Assembly (NCBI RefSeq): GCF_022179305.1
Contig: NZ_BPQP01000059.1
Coordinates: 1 to 64,000 of the forward strand
Length of the DNA stretch: 64,000 nucleotides
Reading direction: 5' to 3'
Source: Methylobacterium iners
GTDB lineage: Bacteria; Pseudomonadota; Alphaproteobacteria; Rhizobiales; Beijerinckiaceae
In this document: piece by piece, positions 8,860-16,485 of the stretch
Layout of the letters: every line of letters starts with the position of its first letter
How positions within the stretch are numbered: position 1 is the stretch's first letter
The notes under the pieces: generated by a model
Database searches by the model: none
What the model was told of the DNA's origin: nothing
Seen by the model: the letters and a program-made list of their open reading frames with translations, nothing else
Program-made: the position numbers and the translations under genes

Positions 8860-9591
8860 GCGTGAGCGGGAACGGCGTAGTGGCACCGCGTCCAAGAAGG
8901 TCTTGCGGATCGCGGCCTGGGGCGTCTGCAGGCCGCGGAGGTTGCGCATCCCAGGTCCTCGTCGGGTCATCGCTTCGAAGCAGCCGCGATCTCATCCCTG
9001 TGGCAGCCCGTCGCCGAAATCCCTCTCTCGTCCGCGCCGGCGACGTTCACATCGGTCGCTTGCTCGAATAATCCGAACGCCGACGCTTGGAGGAACAGTC
9101 CCAAAGGAACCTGGGCCGATCCAGTAGATGCGCTTGGCCTGTCGGCGCGAGCTTCGACGAGCAGCTCGCGCAAGTCTTGATGGTAATCCCCGGACGCATC
9201 GGCCCCGTGATCATCGAAGTGCCGGTGAGCCTCGACCTCCGTGTGGCGAGCATACGCACGCAGGGGAGGCGATAGCCCGAACAACGATGCGGCACGTCTG
9301 CTTCGAGCAGCGCCTCGGCTGAACTCGACGGCGAGGGTGGTCGGGAGCTCAAGGTCCGGTTGCTGCGCATGGCGCCAAGGTCCGGTCGTGGCCTACGGAC
9401 GCTGACAGGACATAAACGATCGAGCCTTCCCCCCTCGGTCTTTCCGAGGGAACCAGCCAACGCCGGTCCCTGGACGTCGTCCGGGATGACCCATACGGCA
9501 CGATCACTTGGTCCCACTCCTGCTTGCCCCATCGCCAAGCAGGGGTTGAACTCCCGATGGGCGAGGGACTGGTGGGTGAGGGACTGGGTGG
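8860..9591. other. 732-bp interval without a convincing gene
   Basis: Frames in this stretch are short, overlapping and without recognisable motifs. Just before the next gene a 15-bp unit (GAGGGACTGGTGGGT) is tandemly repeated at 9563-9577 and, imperfectly, from 9578, overlapping the ribosome-binding region of the GntR gene. No RNA gene or insertion-sequence end was seen. Confidence 0.45.
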
Positions 9592-10317
9592 ATGGCGGGT
9601 GACGGGCGAAGCGGCGCCGACGGGGCCGAGGCGATCTGCCGGTCCCTGCGCCGGGCAATCGTCGAGCGGGCCCTGGCGCCTGGTGACCGGCTGCCCGAGG
9701 ATGCGCTGGGGGAGCGCTTCGGGGTCAGCCGGACCACCGCGCGGCGGGCGCTCGGGCAGCTTGCCGGCGAGGGCTTGGTGGAGCTGCGCCGCAACCGCAT
9801 CGCCACCGTGGCGAGTCCGAGCTGGCAGGAGGCGCGCGACACCTTCGAGGTGCGCATCGGCCTGGAGCGCATCGTCGTGCGCCGCCTCGCCGGGCACCTG
9901 ACCGCGGATCAGCACCGGGCGCTCCTCACCCATATCGAGCAGGAGGAGGCCGCGAGCGGCGGCCCGGAGGCGACGTCGATCCGGCTCGCCACCGAATTCC
10001 ACCTGCTGCTCGCCGGCATGACCGGCAGCCCCGTCCTCGATCGCTACGTGAGCGAGCTCGGCTATCGCTGCGCGCTGACGCTCTCCCTGTTCAGCCGGCC
10101 GCATTCCTCGGATTGCGCCGTGAGCGAGCATCGCGCCATCGTGGCGGCGCTGATGGAGGGGGATGCCGATCGGGCGGCCTCCCTGATGGACCACCATCTC
10201 GACGCGGTGGCCGAGCGGGCCCGTATCGTGGCCGAACCGGCGCGAGAGCGCGATCTCGGCCGGCTGCTCGCCCCCTATGTCGAGGCGCCCCCGGGCCGGC
10301 GACGCCGAACGGCTTGA
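9592..10317 (+). CDS. GntR-family transcriptional regulator (FadR/FCD subfamily)
   Basis: The 241-residue protein has an N-terminal winged HTH (about residues 15-75) with the GntR signature APGDRLPEDALGERFGVSRT and TARRALGQLAGEGLVELRRN. An all-helical FCD effector domain (about 85-225) contains the typical FHLLLAGMTGSPVL and SEHRAIVAALMEGD motifs. FCD domains bind small carboxylates, often through a metal. It is convergent with the adjacent NTF2-like gene (4-bp gap). Its likely target is the divergent promoter region at 10739-10930, which holds a strong palindrome. Confidence 0.9.
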   Translation: MAGDGRSGADGAEAICRSLRRAIVERALAPGDRLPEDALGERFGVSRTTARRALGQLAGEGLVELRRNRIATVASPSWQEARDTFEVRIGLERIVVRRLAGHLTADQHRALLTHIEQEEAASGGPEATSIRLATEFHLLLAGMTGSPVLDRYVSELGYRCALTLSLFSRPHSSDCAVSEHRAIVAALMEGDADRAASLMDHHLDAVAERARIVAEPARERDLGRLLAPYVEAPPGRRRRTA

Positions 10318-10321
10318 GGCT

Positions 10322-10738
10322 TCACGCCGTAATGCCGTGCCTCGTCAGAAGGCGCTCGGCGCTGTCGTTCCAGACCTCCATCGTGACGATGCGACCCTCC
10401 TTCACGGTGAAGCGATCGACGTAGCGGTTGCCCTCGAACGATGTGCCGTCGGGCCATGCCCCGTAGAGCGTGCCGAGGCTGTAGACCGTGGTCGCGTCGG
10501 GGCCCGGCACGACATCGAGACGCTCCATCCGCTTCTTCACCCAGGCATAGCGGCCGGCATTGAAGGCCGTGACCTCGCGCGGATGGCGGAAGCGGCGCGC
10601 ACCGGTGAACACGATCTCGATGCCCGGGGCCATGTAGGTCGCAGCCCTCTCGGGGTCAGGCACCATCGAGGCCTCGAGATAGGCAGTGACGATCTGCGCA
10701 TCGCGCTGCGCCGCGTCGAGGGTTTCTGTCGAGGTCAT
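10322..10738 (-). CDS. SnoaL/NTF2-like fold protein
   Basis: The 138-residue protein begins MTSTETLDAAQRDAQIVTAY and shows the NTF2/SnoaL pattern: an N-terminal helix pair, a conserved W-K region (YAWVKKRMERLDVV) and a beta sheet with GNRYVDRFTVKEGRIV. Such proteins are small enzymes (isomerases, hydrolases) or ligand-binding domains. The chemistry here is not deducible. It is transcribed divergently from the ABC operon at 10931, sharing a region with a perfect inverted repeat whose near edge is 33 bp from this start, so it is probably co-regulated with the transporter. Confidence 0.7.
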   Translation of the reverse strand: MTSTETLDAAQRDAQIVTAYLEASMVPDPERAATYMAPGIEIVFTGARRFRHPREVTAFNAGRYAWVKKRMERLDVVPGPDATTVYSLGTLYGAWPDGTSFEGNRYVDRFTVKEGRIVTMEVWNDSAERLLTRHGITA

Positions 10739-10770
10739 CCTGAGGTCTCCGATCTCTGGCGCAAGCAGGC

Positions 10771-10801
10771 CAAAGTGCATGCAACAAGTGTATGCACTTT
10801 G
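10771..10801. promoter_or_regulatory. Perfect 10+10 bp inverted repeat, candidate operator
   Basis: CAAAGTGCAT (10771-10780) is exactly mirrored by ATGCACTTTG (10792-10801) across an 11-bp spacer. It lies between the NTF2-like gene and the ABC operon, and the FCD-type GntR gene next door is the obvious candidate binder (inference). Confidence 0.55.
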
Positions 10802-10930
10802 GTGCAAGTCTGGGCACAACGACCCGATCCTTCGCGGTTCGGATCGATATTCTCCCGTGATCGCAAGGCTTAAGCCGGTGGCATAGGGGTTGCTGTGAGG
10901 CCCGACAGGAAACGCCCGGAGCCCCTCCCC

Positions 10931-12118
10931 ATGCGCACGCGCTCTCGTCCCGCGATCACCCGCCGTCTCGCGATCGGCACGGCGCTGCTGGCGAGCCTCG
11001 CCTTCGCTGGCCCCGCGCAGGCGGCGGAATCCGTGAAGATCGGCCTCGTCACGGCGCTGAGCGGCCAATCGGCCAAGTCCGGCGAGGCGATCTCGCGCGG
11101 CATCGGCCTTGCCATCGACGAGATCAACGCCAGGGGCGGCGTGCTCGGACGGCCCCTCGAGCTGGTGGCCCGCGACGACGAGGCGAACCCGTCCAAGGGC
11201 GTGCTCGCGGCCCGTGAGCTCATCCAGCGGGTCGGCGTCGTGGCGGTGGTCGGCGGCCTCGACACCCCGGTCTCGATGGCGATCGTGCCCATCGCCAACC
11301 AGATGAAGGTGCCCTTCATCGGTCCTTGGGCAGCCGGGACCGGCATCACGCGCAACGGCGCGGCCGACAATTACGCCTTCCGCGTCTCGGCGGTGGATGC
11401 CCTCGTCGACGAGGCGCTCGTCGCCTACGCCGTGAAGACCTACGCGGCCAAGAAGCCCGGCATGATCCTGGTCAACAACGCTTGGGGCGAATCGAACCAG
11501 CAGGGCCTCACCGCGGCGCTGAAGGCGGCCAACCTGCCCGCCGCCGGCATCGAGAAGTACGAGGCCAGCGACGTCGACATGGTGCCCCAGCTCACCCGCC
11601 TGAAGGAGGCGGGCGCCGACACCCTGTTCCTCGTCGGCAATGTCGGCCCCTCGGCGCAGGTGGTGAAGTCCCTCGACCGCATGGGCTGGACCGTCCCGGT
11701 GGTCTCGCATTGGGGGCCTGCCGGCGGTCGCTTCGACGAGCTCGCGGGCCCGAGCGCCGCCAAGGTCCACTTCATCCAGACCTTCACCTTCGCCGGAAAC
11801 GCCTCGCCGAAGGCGAGTGCCGTCCTCGACGCGCTCAAGAAGAAGTACCCGGCGATCAAGTCGATGGCCGACGTGACGCCGGCGGTCGGCATCGCCAATG
11901 CCTACGACGCCACGCATCTCCTCGCGCTGGCGATCACGGCGGCCGGCGCGACGGAGGGGCCGAAGGTCCGCGACGCCTTCTACAAGGTCGGTCGCTACGA
12001 GGGTCTGATCAAGACCTACGACAACCCCTTCGCTCCCGGCCAGCACGATGCCCTGGGCCCGCAGGACTATGTCTTCACCCGCTTCCAGAACGGCGAGATC
12101 GTCGCGGTCACGAACTGA
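10931..12118 (+). CDS. Branched-chain amino acid-type ABC transporter substrate-binding protein
   Basis: This periplasmic type-I binding protein of the LivJ/LivK family has 395 residues from ATG 10931. An upstream GTG at 10895 would put 12 residues before the export signal. The leader TRRLAIGTALLASLAFAGPA has adjacent arginines and cleaves near AQAAES. The mature part opens VKIGLVTALSGQSAKSGEAI and includes the family pattern AIDEINARGGVLGRPLELV. The ligand is unknown; this family binds amino acids, amides, ureas and aromatic acids. It heads an operon with the permease at 12174, the fused permease/ATPases and a PuuE-like deacetylase. Confidence 0.88.
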   Translation: MRTRSRPAITRRLAIGTALLASLAFAGPAQAAESVKIGLVTALSGQSAKSGEAISRGIGLAIDEINARGGVLGRPLELVARDDEANPSKGVLAARELIQRVGVVAVVGGLDTPVSMAIVPIANQMKVPFIGPWAAGTGITRNGAADNYAFRVSAVDALVDEALVAYAVKTYAAKKPGMILVNNAWGESNQQGLTAALKAANLPAAGIEKYEASDVDMVPQLTRLKEAGADTLFLVGNVGPSAQVVKSLDRMGWTVPVVSHWGPAGGRFDELAGPSAAKVHFIQTFTFAGNASPKASAVLDALKKKYPAIKSMADVTPAVGIANAYDATHLLALAITAAGATEGPKVRDAFYKVGRYEGLIKTYDNPFAPGQHDALGPQDYVFTRFQNGEIVAVTN

Positions 12119-12173
12119 GCCCCCGCGATCGAACGACGGCCGAAAGTTTCGCGCCGAGGAGAGGCGAGATGCG

Positions 12174-13043
12174 ATGCTGACCGGCACCCTCGTGACCGGC
12201 CTCGGGCTCGGCAGCATGTACGGGCTGATCGCGCTGGGCTTCCACATCACCTACGCGGTCTCCGGCACGGTGAACTTCGCGCAGGGCAGCGCGGTGACGC
12301 TCGGGGCCGTGCTCGGCTATGCCTTCGCCGTCACCCTCGGCTGGCCGATGCCGCTGGCCTTCGCCGGCGCGCTCGCGGGCTGCGCCCTCCTCGGCCTCGC
12401 CGTGGAGCGGCTGCTGGTCCGGCCCTTCGTCGAGCGCGGCTCCGACGCCTGGCTGCTGGCCACGGTGGCCGGCGGCATCGTCCTCGACAACGCCATGCTC
12501 TTCACCTTCGGCAAGGAGCCGCGCAGCCTGCCCTCCCCACTGGCCGCGAAGCCCGTCGAGATCCTCGGCGCGGGCGTCTACCCGCTGCAGCTCGTGATCC
12601 CCGTGGTCGGCCTGGGCGCAGCCTACGCCATCCGGACGGTGTTTCGGCGGACCGATCTCGGACGCGTCCTCCTGGCGGTCGCCCAGAACGCCGATGCCGC
12701 CCGGCTGATGGGCATCGATGTGCGTCGCACCGTGGCCTGCGCCTTCGCGCTCTCGGCCCTGCTCGCCGGCATGGCGGGCTTGCTGATCGCGCCCCTCTTC
12801 TCGGTCTCCGCCGAGATGGGAACGCTGTTCGGGATCAAGGCCTTCGCGGTGGCGATCCTGGGCGGCATCGGCTCGGCCACCGGCGTCGTGCTGGCGGGCC
12901 TCCTCTACGGGCTGGTCGAGGCCGGCGTCACCACGACCCTCGGCTCCACCTACACCCAGCTCGTCGTGTTCTCGGTGATCATCCTGGCCCTCGCGCTGCG
13001 CCCGGACGGGTTGCTCGGCCGCGCGGCCGTCAACAAGGTCTGA
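12174..13043 (+). CDS. ABC transporter permease, LivH type
   Basis: The 289-residue inner-membrane protein begins MLTGTLVTGLGLGSMYGLIA and has the LivH hallmarks VNFAQGSAVTLGA near the N-terminus and AFAVAILGGIGSATGVVLAG near the C-terminus. About eight hydrophobic segments are visible. The ATG at 12174 is preceded by a GAGGAGAGGCGAG Shine-Dalgarno region. It lies 55 bp after the binding protein and 4 bp before the fused partner gene. Confidence 0.9.
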   Translation: MLTGTLVTGLGLGSMYGLIALGFHITYAVSGTVNFAQGSAVTLGAVLGYAFAVTLGWPMPLAFAGALAGCALLGLAVERLLVRPFVERGSDAWLLATVAGGIVLDNAMLFTFGKEPRSLPSPLAAKPVEILGAGVYPLQLVIPVVGLGAAYAIRTVFRRTDLGRVLLAVAQNADAARLMGIDVRRTVACAFALSALLAGMAGLLIAPLFSVSAEMGTLFGIKAFAVAILGGIGSATGVVLAGLLYGLVEAGVTTTLGSTYTQLVVFSVIILALALRPDGLLGRAAVNKV

Positions 13044-13047
13044 GCCG

Positions 13048-15504
13048 ATGCGGCGCGAAGCGGCGATGTCCATCGGCCTCGCGGCCCTGACTTTTGCCGC
13101 CCTCGGCCTGATCGCCGCGACGAGCGGCTACAGCCACTTCGTCATCGCGCTCGTCGCCCTCACCACCATCGCCGGCACCGGCCTCAACGTGCTCCTCGGG
13201 CTCACGGGGCTGATCTCGTTCGGGCACGCGGGCTTCTACGCGATCGGCGCCTATGCCAGCGCGATCCTCACCCTGTCAGGCCTCAGCTTCTGGCTGGCCC
13301 TGCCGGCCGCCGCAGGGGTGTCGGCCCTCGTCGGGGCCCTCCTCGCCGTGCCGGCGATGCGGGTGAAGGGTCCCTACCTCGCGATGGTGACGATCGCCTT
13401 CGGCTTCCTCGTCGAGCACGGGCTCATCGAGGGCGGCGCGGTGACGGGCGGCCAGAACGGCCTCGTCGTCGCGACCGGCCCGAGCCTGTTCGGCTTCATC
13501 CTGACGGAACGCGAGCTCGCGATCCTCTCCGTCATCGGGGCCGGGCTCAGCCTGTGGGGCTTCCACATCCTCGCCCAGAGCCGCCTCGGCCGCGCCATGC
13601 GCGCGGTGCGGGACGCGGATGTCGCGGCCTCCTCGCTCGGTTTCGATCCCGTCCGGGTGAAGACCCTGGCCTTCGCGATCTCGGCGGCCCTGACCGGCCT
13701 CGCCGGGGCGATCCTGCCGCCGCTGATGCTCTTCATCGCCCCGAGCTCGTTCCCGTTCTCGCAATCGATCCTGTTCGTGCTCTCCGTCGTGGTGGGCGGG
13801 GCCGGCACGGTGCTCGGCCCCCTGTTCGGCGCGCTGGTCACCGTGCTCCTGCCCGAGACGCTCGCGGGCCTCGCCGAATACCGCCTGCTCTTCTTCGGCC
13901 TCGCCACCCTCGTGGTGCTCTGGCTGGTCCCCTCCGGGATCGTCGGCAGCTTGGCGCACCTGCTGCCGCGCGAGGCCGATCGCCGTCCGCCGCCGGCCGG
14001 GGAGATCGGCGGCTTCCTCGCCCGCGCGGATGGCCAATCCCTGCGGGTCGAGGGGATCGGCATCGCCTTCGGCGGCATCCGCGCGGCCGAGGGGGTTTCG
14101 CTGACGGCAGAGCCCGGCCGGATCACCAGCGTGATCGGCCCGAACGGGGCGGGCAAGACCACCCTGCTCAACGTCGTCTCGGGTTTCTACCGACCCGATG
14201 CCGGCACGATCCACCTCGGCGAGCGGCAGCTCGCGGGCCTCGCCTCCCACCGGATCGCCCGGGCCGGGATCGCGCGCACCTACCAGACGACGCGCCTCTT
14301 CGCCTCGCTCAGCGTGCTCGACAACGTCCGCCTCGCCTTCGAGCCGGGCCGGCTCGTCCGCCGCGGTGGTTCGAGCGACGCGGAGCGGGCCGCCGCGCTC
14401 CTCGCCTTCGCCGGCTATGCCGGACCCCTCGACCGCCCCGCGGGCGACCTGCCCCATGTCGACCGGCGCCTCGTCGAGATCGCCCGGGCGCTCGCCGGAC
14501 GGCCGCGCGTGCTCCTCCTCGACGAGCCCGCCGCCGGCCTGACCCGCGTCGACACGGACCGTCTAGGCGGATTGCTGCGCCGCATCGCCGACTGCGGGAT
14601 CTGCGTGGTGCTCGTCGAGCACGACATGCCGCTGGTGATGGGCGTCTCCGACCACGTCCTCGTCATGGACGCGGGGCGGCCGATCGCGAACGGTCCGCCG
14701 ACGATCGTCCGGCGCGACCCGGCGGTGCTGCGCGCCTATCTCGGCGGTGCCGACACGCCGGCCCGTCCCCGCGCGGCGCCCTGGAGGGGACCGGCCGACG
14801 CGGTGCTCTCCGCCCTCGAACTGACCGCCGGCTACGGTGCGGCGCCCGTCCTCGACCGCCTCTCCCTCGACGTGCGGCCGGGCGAGACCGTGGCGCTGCT
14901 CGGCGCCAACGGCGCCGGCAAGTCGACGGCGATGCGGGCGCTTTCAGGGCTGCTGCGGCCCGTCTCCGGCTCGGTGATCCTCGAGGACAGCGCGATTTCT
15001 GGGCTGCCCGCCCATGCCATCGCGCGCCGCGGCCTCGTCCTAGTGCCCGAAGGCCGTCAGGTCTTCCCGGAGCTCACCATCGTCGAGAACATCCGCCTCG
15101 GTGCCCACGGCCGCGGTTCCATCGACCCGGCGGAGGTCGAGGCGCTCCTCGACCGTTTTCCCCGCCTGCGCGAGCGGGCGGGGAGCCGGGCTGGCCTGCT
15201 GTCGGGCGGCGAGCAGCAGATGCTCGCCATCGCCCGCGGCCTGATGGCCCGGCCGCGAATCCTTCTCCTCGACGAACCCTCGCTCGGCCTCGCGCCGGCG
15301 ATGATCAACACCCTCTACGCGGTGATCGCCGAGTTGCGGGACCAGGGCGTCACCATCCTGATCGTCGACCAGATGGCCGCACTCGCCCTGACTGTCGCCG
15401 ACCGCGGCTACGTTCTGGAGCAGGGCCGCGTCGTGACAATGGGGAGCGCGGCCGACCTCGCCGCGGACAAGGGGCTCGAGGCGGCTTATCTCGGGGCGGC
15501 GTGA
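13048..15504 (+). CDS. Triple fusion LivM permease - LivG ATPase - LivF ATPase
   Basis: One uninterrupted 818-residue frame carries three parts of a LIV importer. Residues about 1-305 are a LivM permease (GLTGLISFGHAGFYAIGAYA, then VVVGGAGTVLGPLFGAL). Residues about 325-565 are a LivG-type ATPase, with Walker A GPNGAGKTT near 364-372 and Walker B LLLDEPAAGL near 488. Residues about 590-818 are a LivF-type ATPase, with GANGAGKST near 620, LLSGGEQQMLAIARGL near 715 and LLLDEPSLGL near 740. In the first ATPase the signature reads LPHVDRRLVEIARAL, without the usual Gly-x-Gln, so one ATP site may be degenerate. LivM-LivG fusions are familiar; including LivF is less usual. Confidence 0.9.
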   Translation: MRREAAMSIGLAALTFAALGLIAATSGYSHFVIALVALTTIAGTGLNVLLGLTGLISFGHAGFYAIGAYASAILTLSGLSFWLALPAAAGVSALVGALLAVPAMRVKGPYLAMVTIAFGFLVEHGLIEGGAVTGGQNGLVVATGPSLFGFILTERELAILSVIGAGLSLWGFHILAQSRLGRAMRAVRDADVAASSLGFDPVRVKTLAFAISAALTGLAGAILPPLMLFIAPSSFPFSQSILFVLSVVVGGAGTVLGPLFGALVTVLLPETLAGLAEYRLLFFGLATLVVLWLVPSGIVGSLAHLLPREADRRPPPAGEIGGFLARADGQSLRVEGIGIAFGGIRAAEGVSLTAEPGRITSVIGPNGAGKTTLLNVVSGFYRPDAGTIHLGERQLAGLASHRIARAGIARTYQTTRLFASLSVLDNVRLAFEPGRLVRRGGSSDAERAAALLAFAGYAGPLDRPAGDLPHVDRRLVEIARALAGRPRVLLLDEPAAGLTRVDTDRLGGLLRRIADCGICVVLVEHDMPLVMGVSDHVLVMDAGRPIANGPPTIVRRDPAVLRAYLGGADTPARPRAAPWRGPADAVLSALELTAGYGAAPVLDRLSLDVRPGETVALLGANGAGKSTAMRALSGLLRPVSGSVILEDSAISGLPAHAIARRGLVLVPEGRQVFPELTIVENIRLGAHGRGSIDPAEVEALLDRFPRLRERAGSRAGLLSGGEQQMLAIARGLMARPRILLLDEPSLGLAPAMINTLYAVIAELRDQGVTILIVDQMAALALTVADRGYVLEQGRVVTMGSAADLAADKGLEAAYLGAA

Positions 15505-15527
15505 GCGCGGGCGAGCCCTGATCACGG

Positions 15528-16457
15528 ATGGGAACGATGGACGCATCGAACGGACAGGCATCAACGGGACATGCATCGAGGGGACATGGCCGCTACGGCT
15601 ACAGCGCCCTGCCCCACCGGCCGGTCTACGATTGGCCGGGAGCAAAGCGCCTCGCGGTCTACCTCGCCCTCAACCTCGAGACCTTCGAGTTCGGCGGCGG
15701 CCTCGGGGCCGAGCTGGCCCCCGGCGGGCCGCAGCCGGACGTCCTCAACTACGCCTGGCGCGATTGGGGCAACCGGGTCGGGGCCTGGCGCATGAAGGAG
15801 ACCTTCGACGCGCTCAGGCTGCCCGCCAGCGTGCTGGTCAACAGCCGCCTCTACGCCGATTGCCCCGGTCTCGTCGAAGCCTTCCGGACCCGCGGCGACG
15901 AGATCGTGGCCCACGGGCGTACGAACGCCGAGCGCCAGGGCGTTCTCGACGAGGCGGAGGAGCGCGCCCTTATCGCCGAGGCGACCGCGATCCTGACACG
16001 CGAGGAGGGACGGGCGCCGGCCGGCTGGCTCGGGCCCTGGATCTCGCAATCGACGGTGACGCCTGACCTCCTGGCCGAGGCCGGCTACCGCTACCTCCTC
16101 GACTGGGCGCACGACGACCAGCCGGTCTGGTTCGCGACGCGGGGCGGCGGCCGCATCCTCTCGGTGCCCTACCCGCAGGAGCTCAACGACATCCCGGCGA
16201 TCGTCGCCCGCAAGGACAGCCCGGCGCAGTTCGCCGACGCCATCGTGGCGGCCTTCGACGAGATGCGGGAGCAATCCGTGAGCGCGCCGCTGGTCATGGG
16301 CATCGCGCTCCACCCCTACATCGTCGGCCAGCCGCACCGGCTGCGTCCCTTGCGCAGGGCGCTCGCCCACATCGCCGATCACCGCGACGCAATCTGGCCG
16401 ACCACCGCCGGCGCCATCGCCGCCTACGCCGCCGAACTCCCCAACCTACCGGCATGA
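15528..16457 (+). CDS. Polysaccharide deacetylase-family protein, PuuE/allantoinase-like
   Basis: The 309-residue protein has the NodB-like fold of the PuuE branch, whose known members hydrolyse cyclic ureides or amides rather than polysaccharides. Visible motifs are LALNLETFEFGGG, WRDWGNRVGAWRM, EIVAHGRTN (the usual second His of the metal motif is replaced), WLGPWISQSTVTPDLLAEAG and ALHPYIVGQPHRL. No signal peptide is seen, so it is probably cytoplasmic. It starts 23 bp after the transporter fusion gene, suggesting it acts on the imported compound. It is convergent with the GGT-like gene. The substrate cannot be named. Confidence 0.8.
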   Translation: MGTMDASNGQASTGHASRGHGRYGYSALPHRPVYDWPGAKRLAVYLALNLETFEFGGGLGAELAPGGPQPDVLNYAWRDWGNRVGAWRMKETFDALRLPASVLVNSRLYADCPGLVEAFRTRGDEIVAHGRTNAERQGVLDEAEERALIAEATAILTREEGRAPAGWLGPWISQSTVTPDLLAEAGYRYLLDWAHDDQPVWFATRGGGRILSVPYPQELNDIPAIVARKDSPAQFADAIVAAFDEMREQSVSAPLVMGIALHPYIVGQPHRLRPLRRALAHIADHRDAIWPTTAGAIAAYAAELPNLPA

Positions 16458-16485
16458 GCCCCGGCAGCAGGCCGGCACCGAGAAC

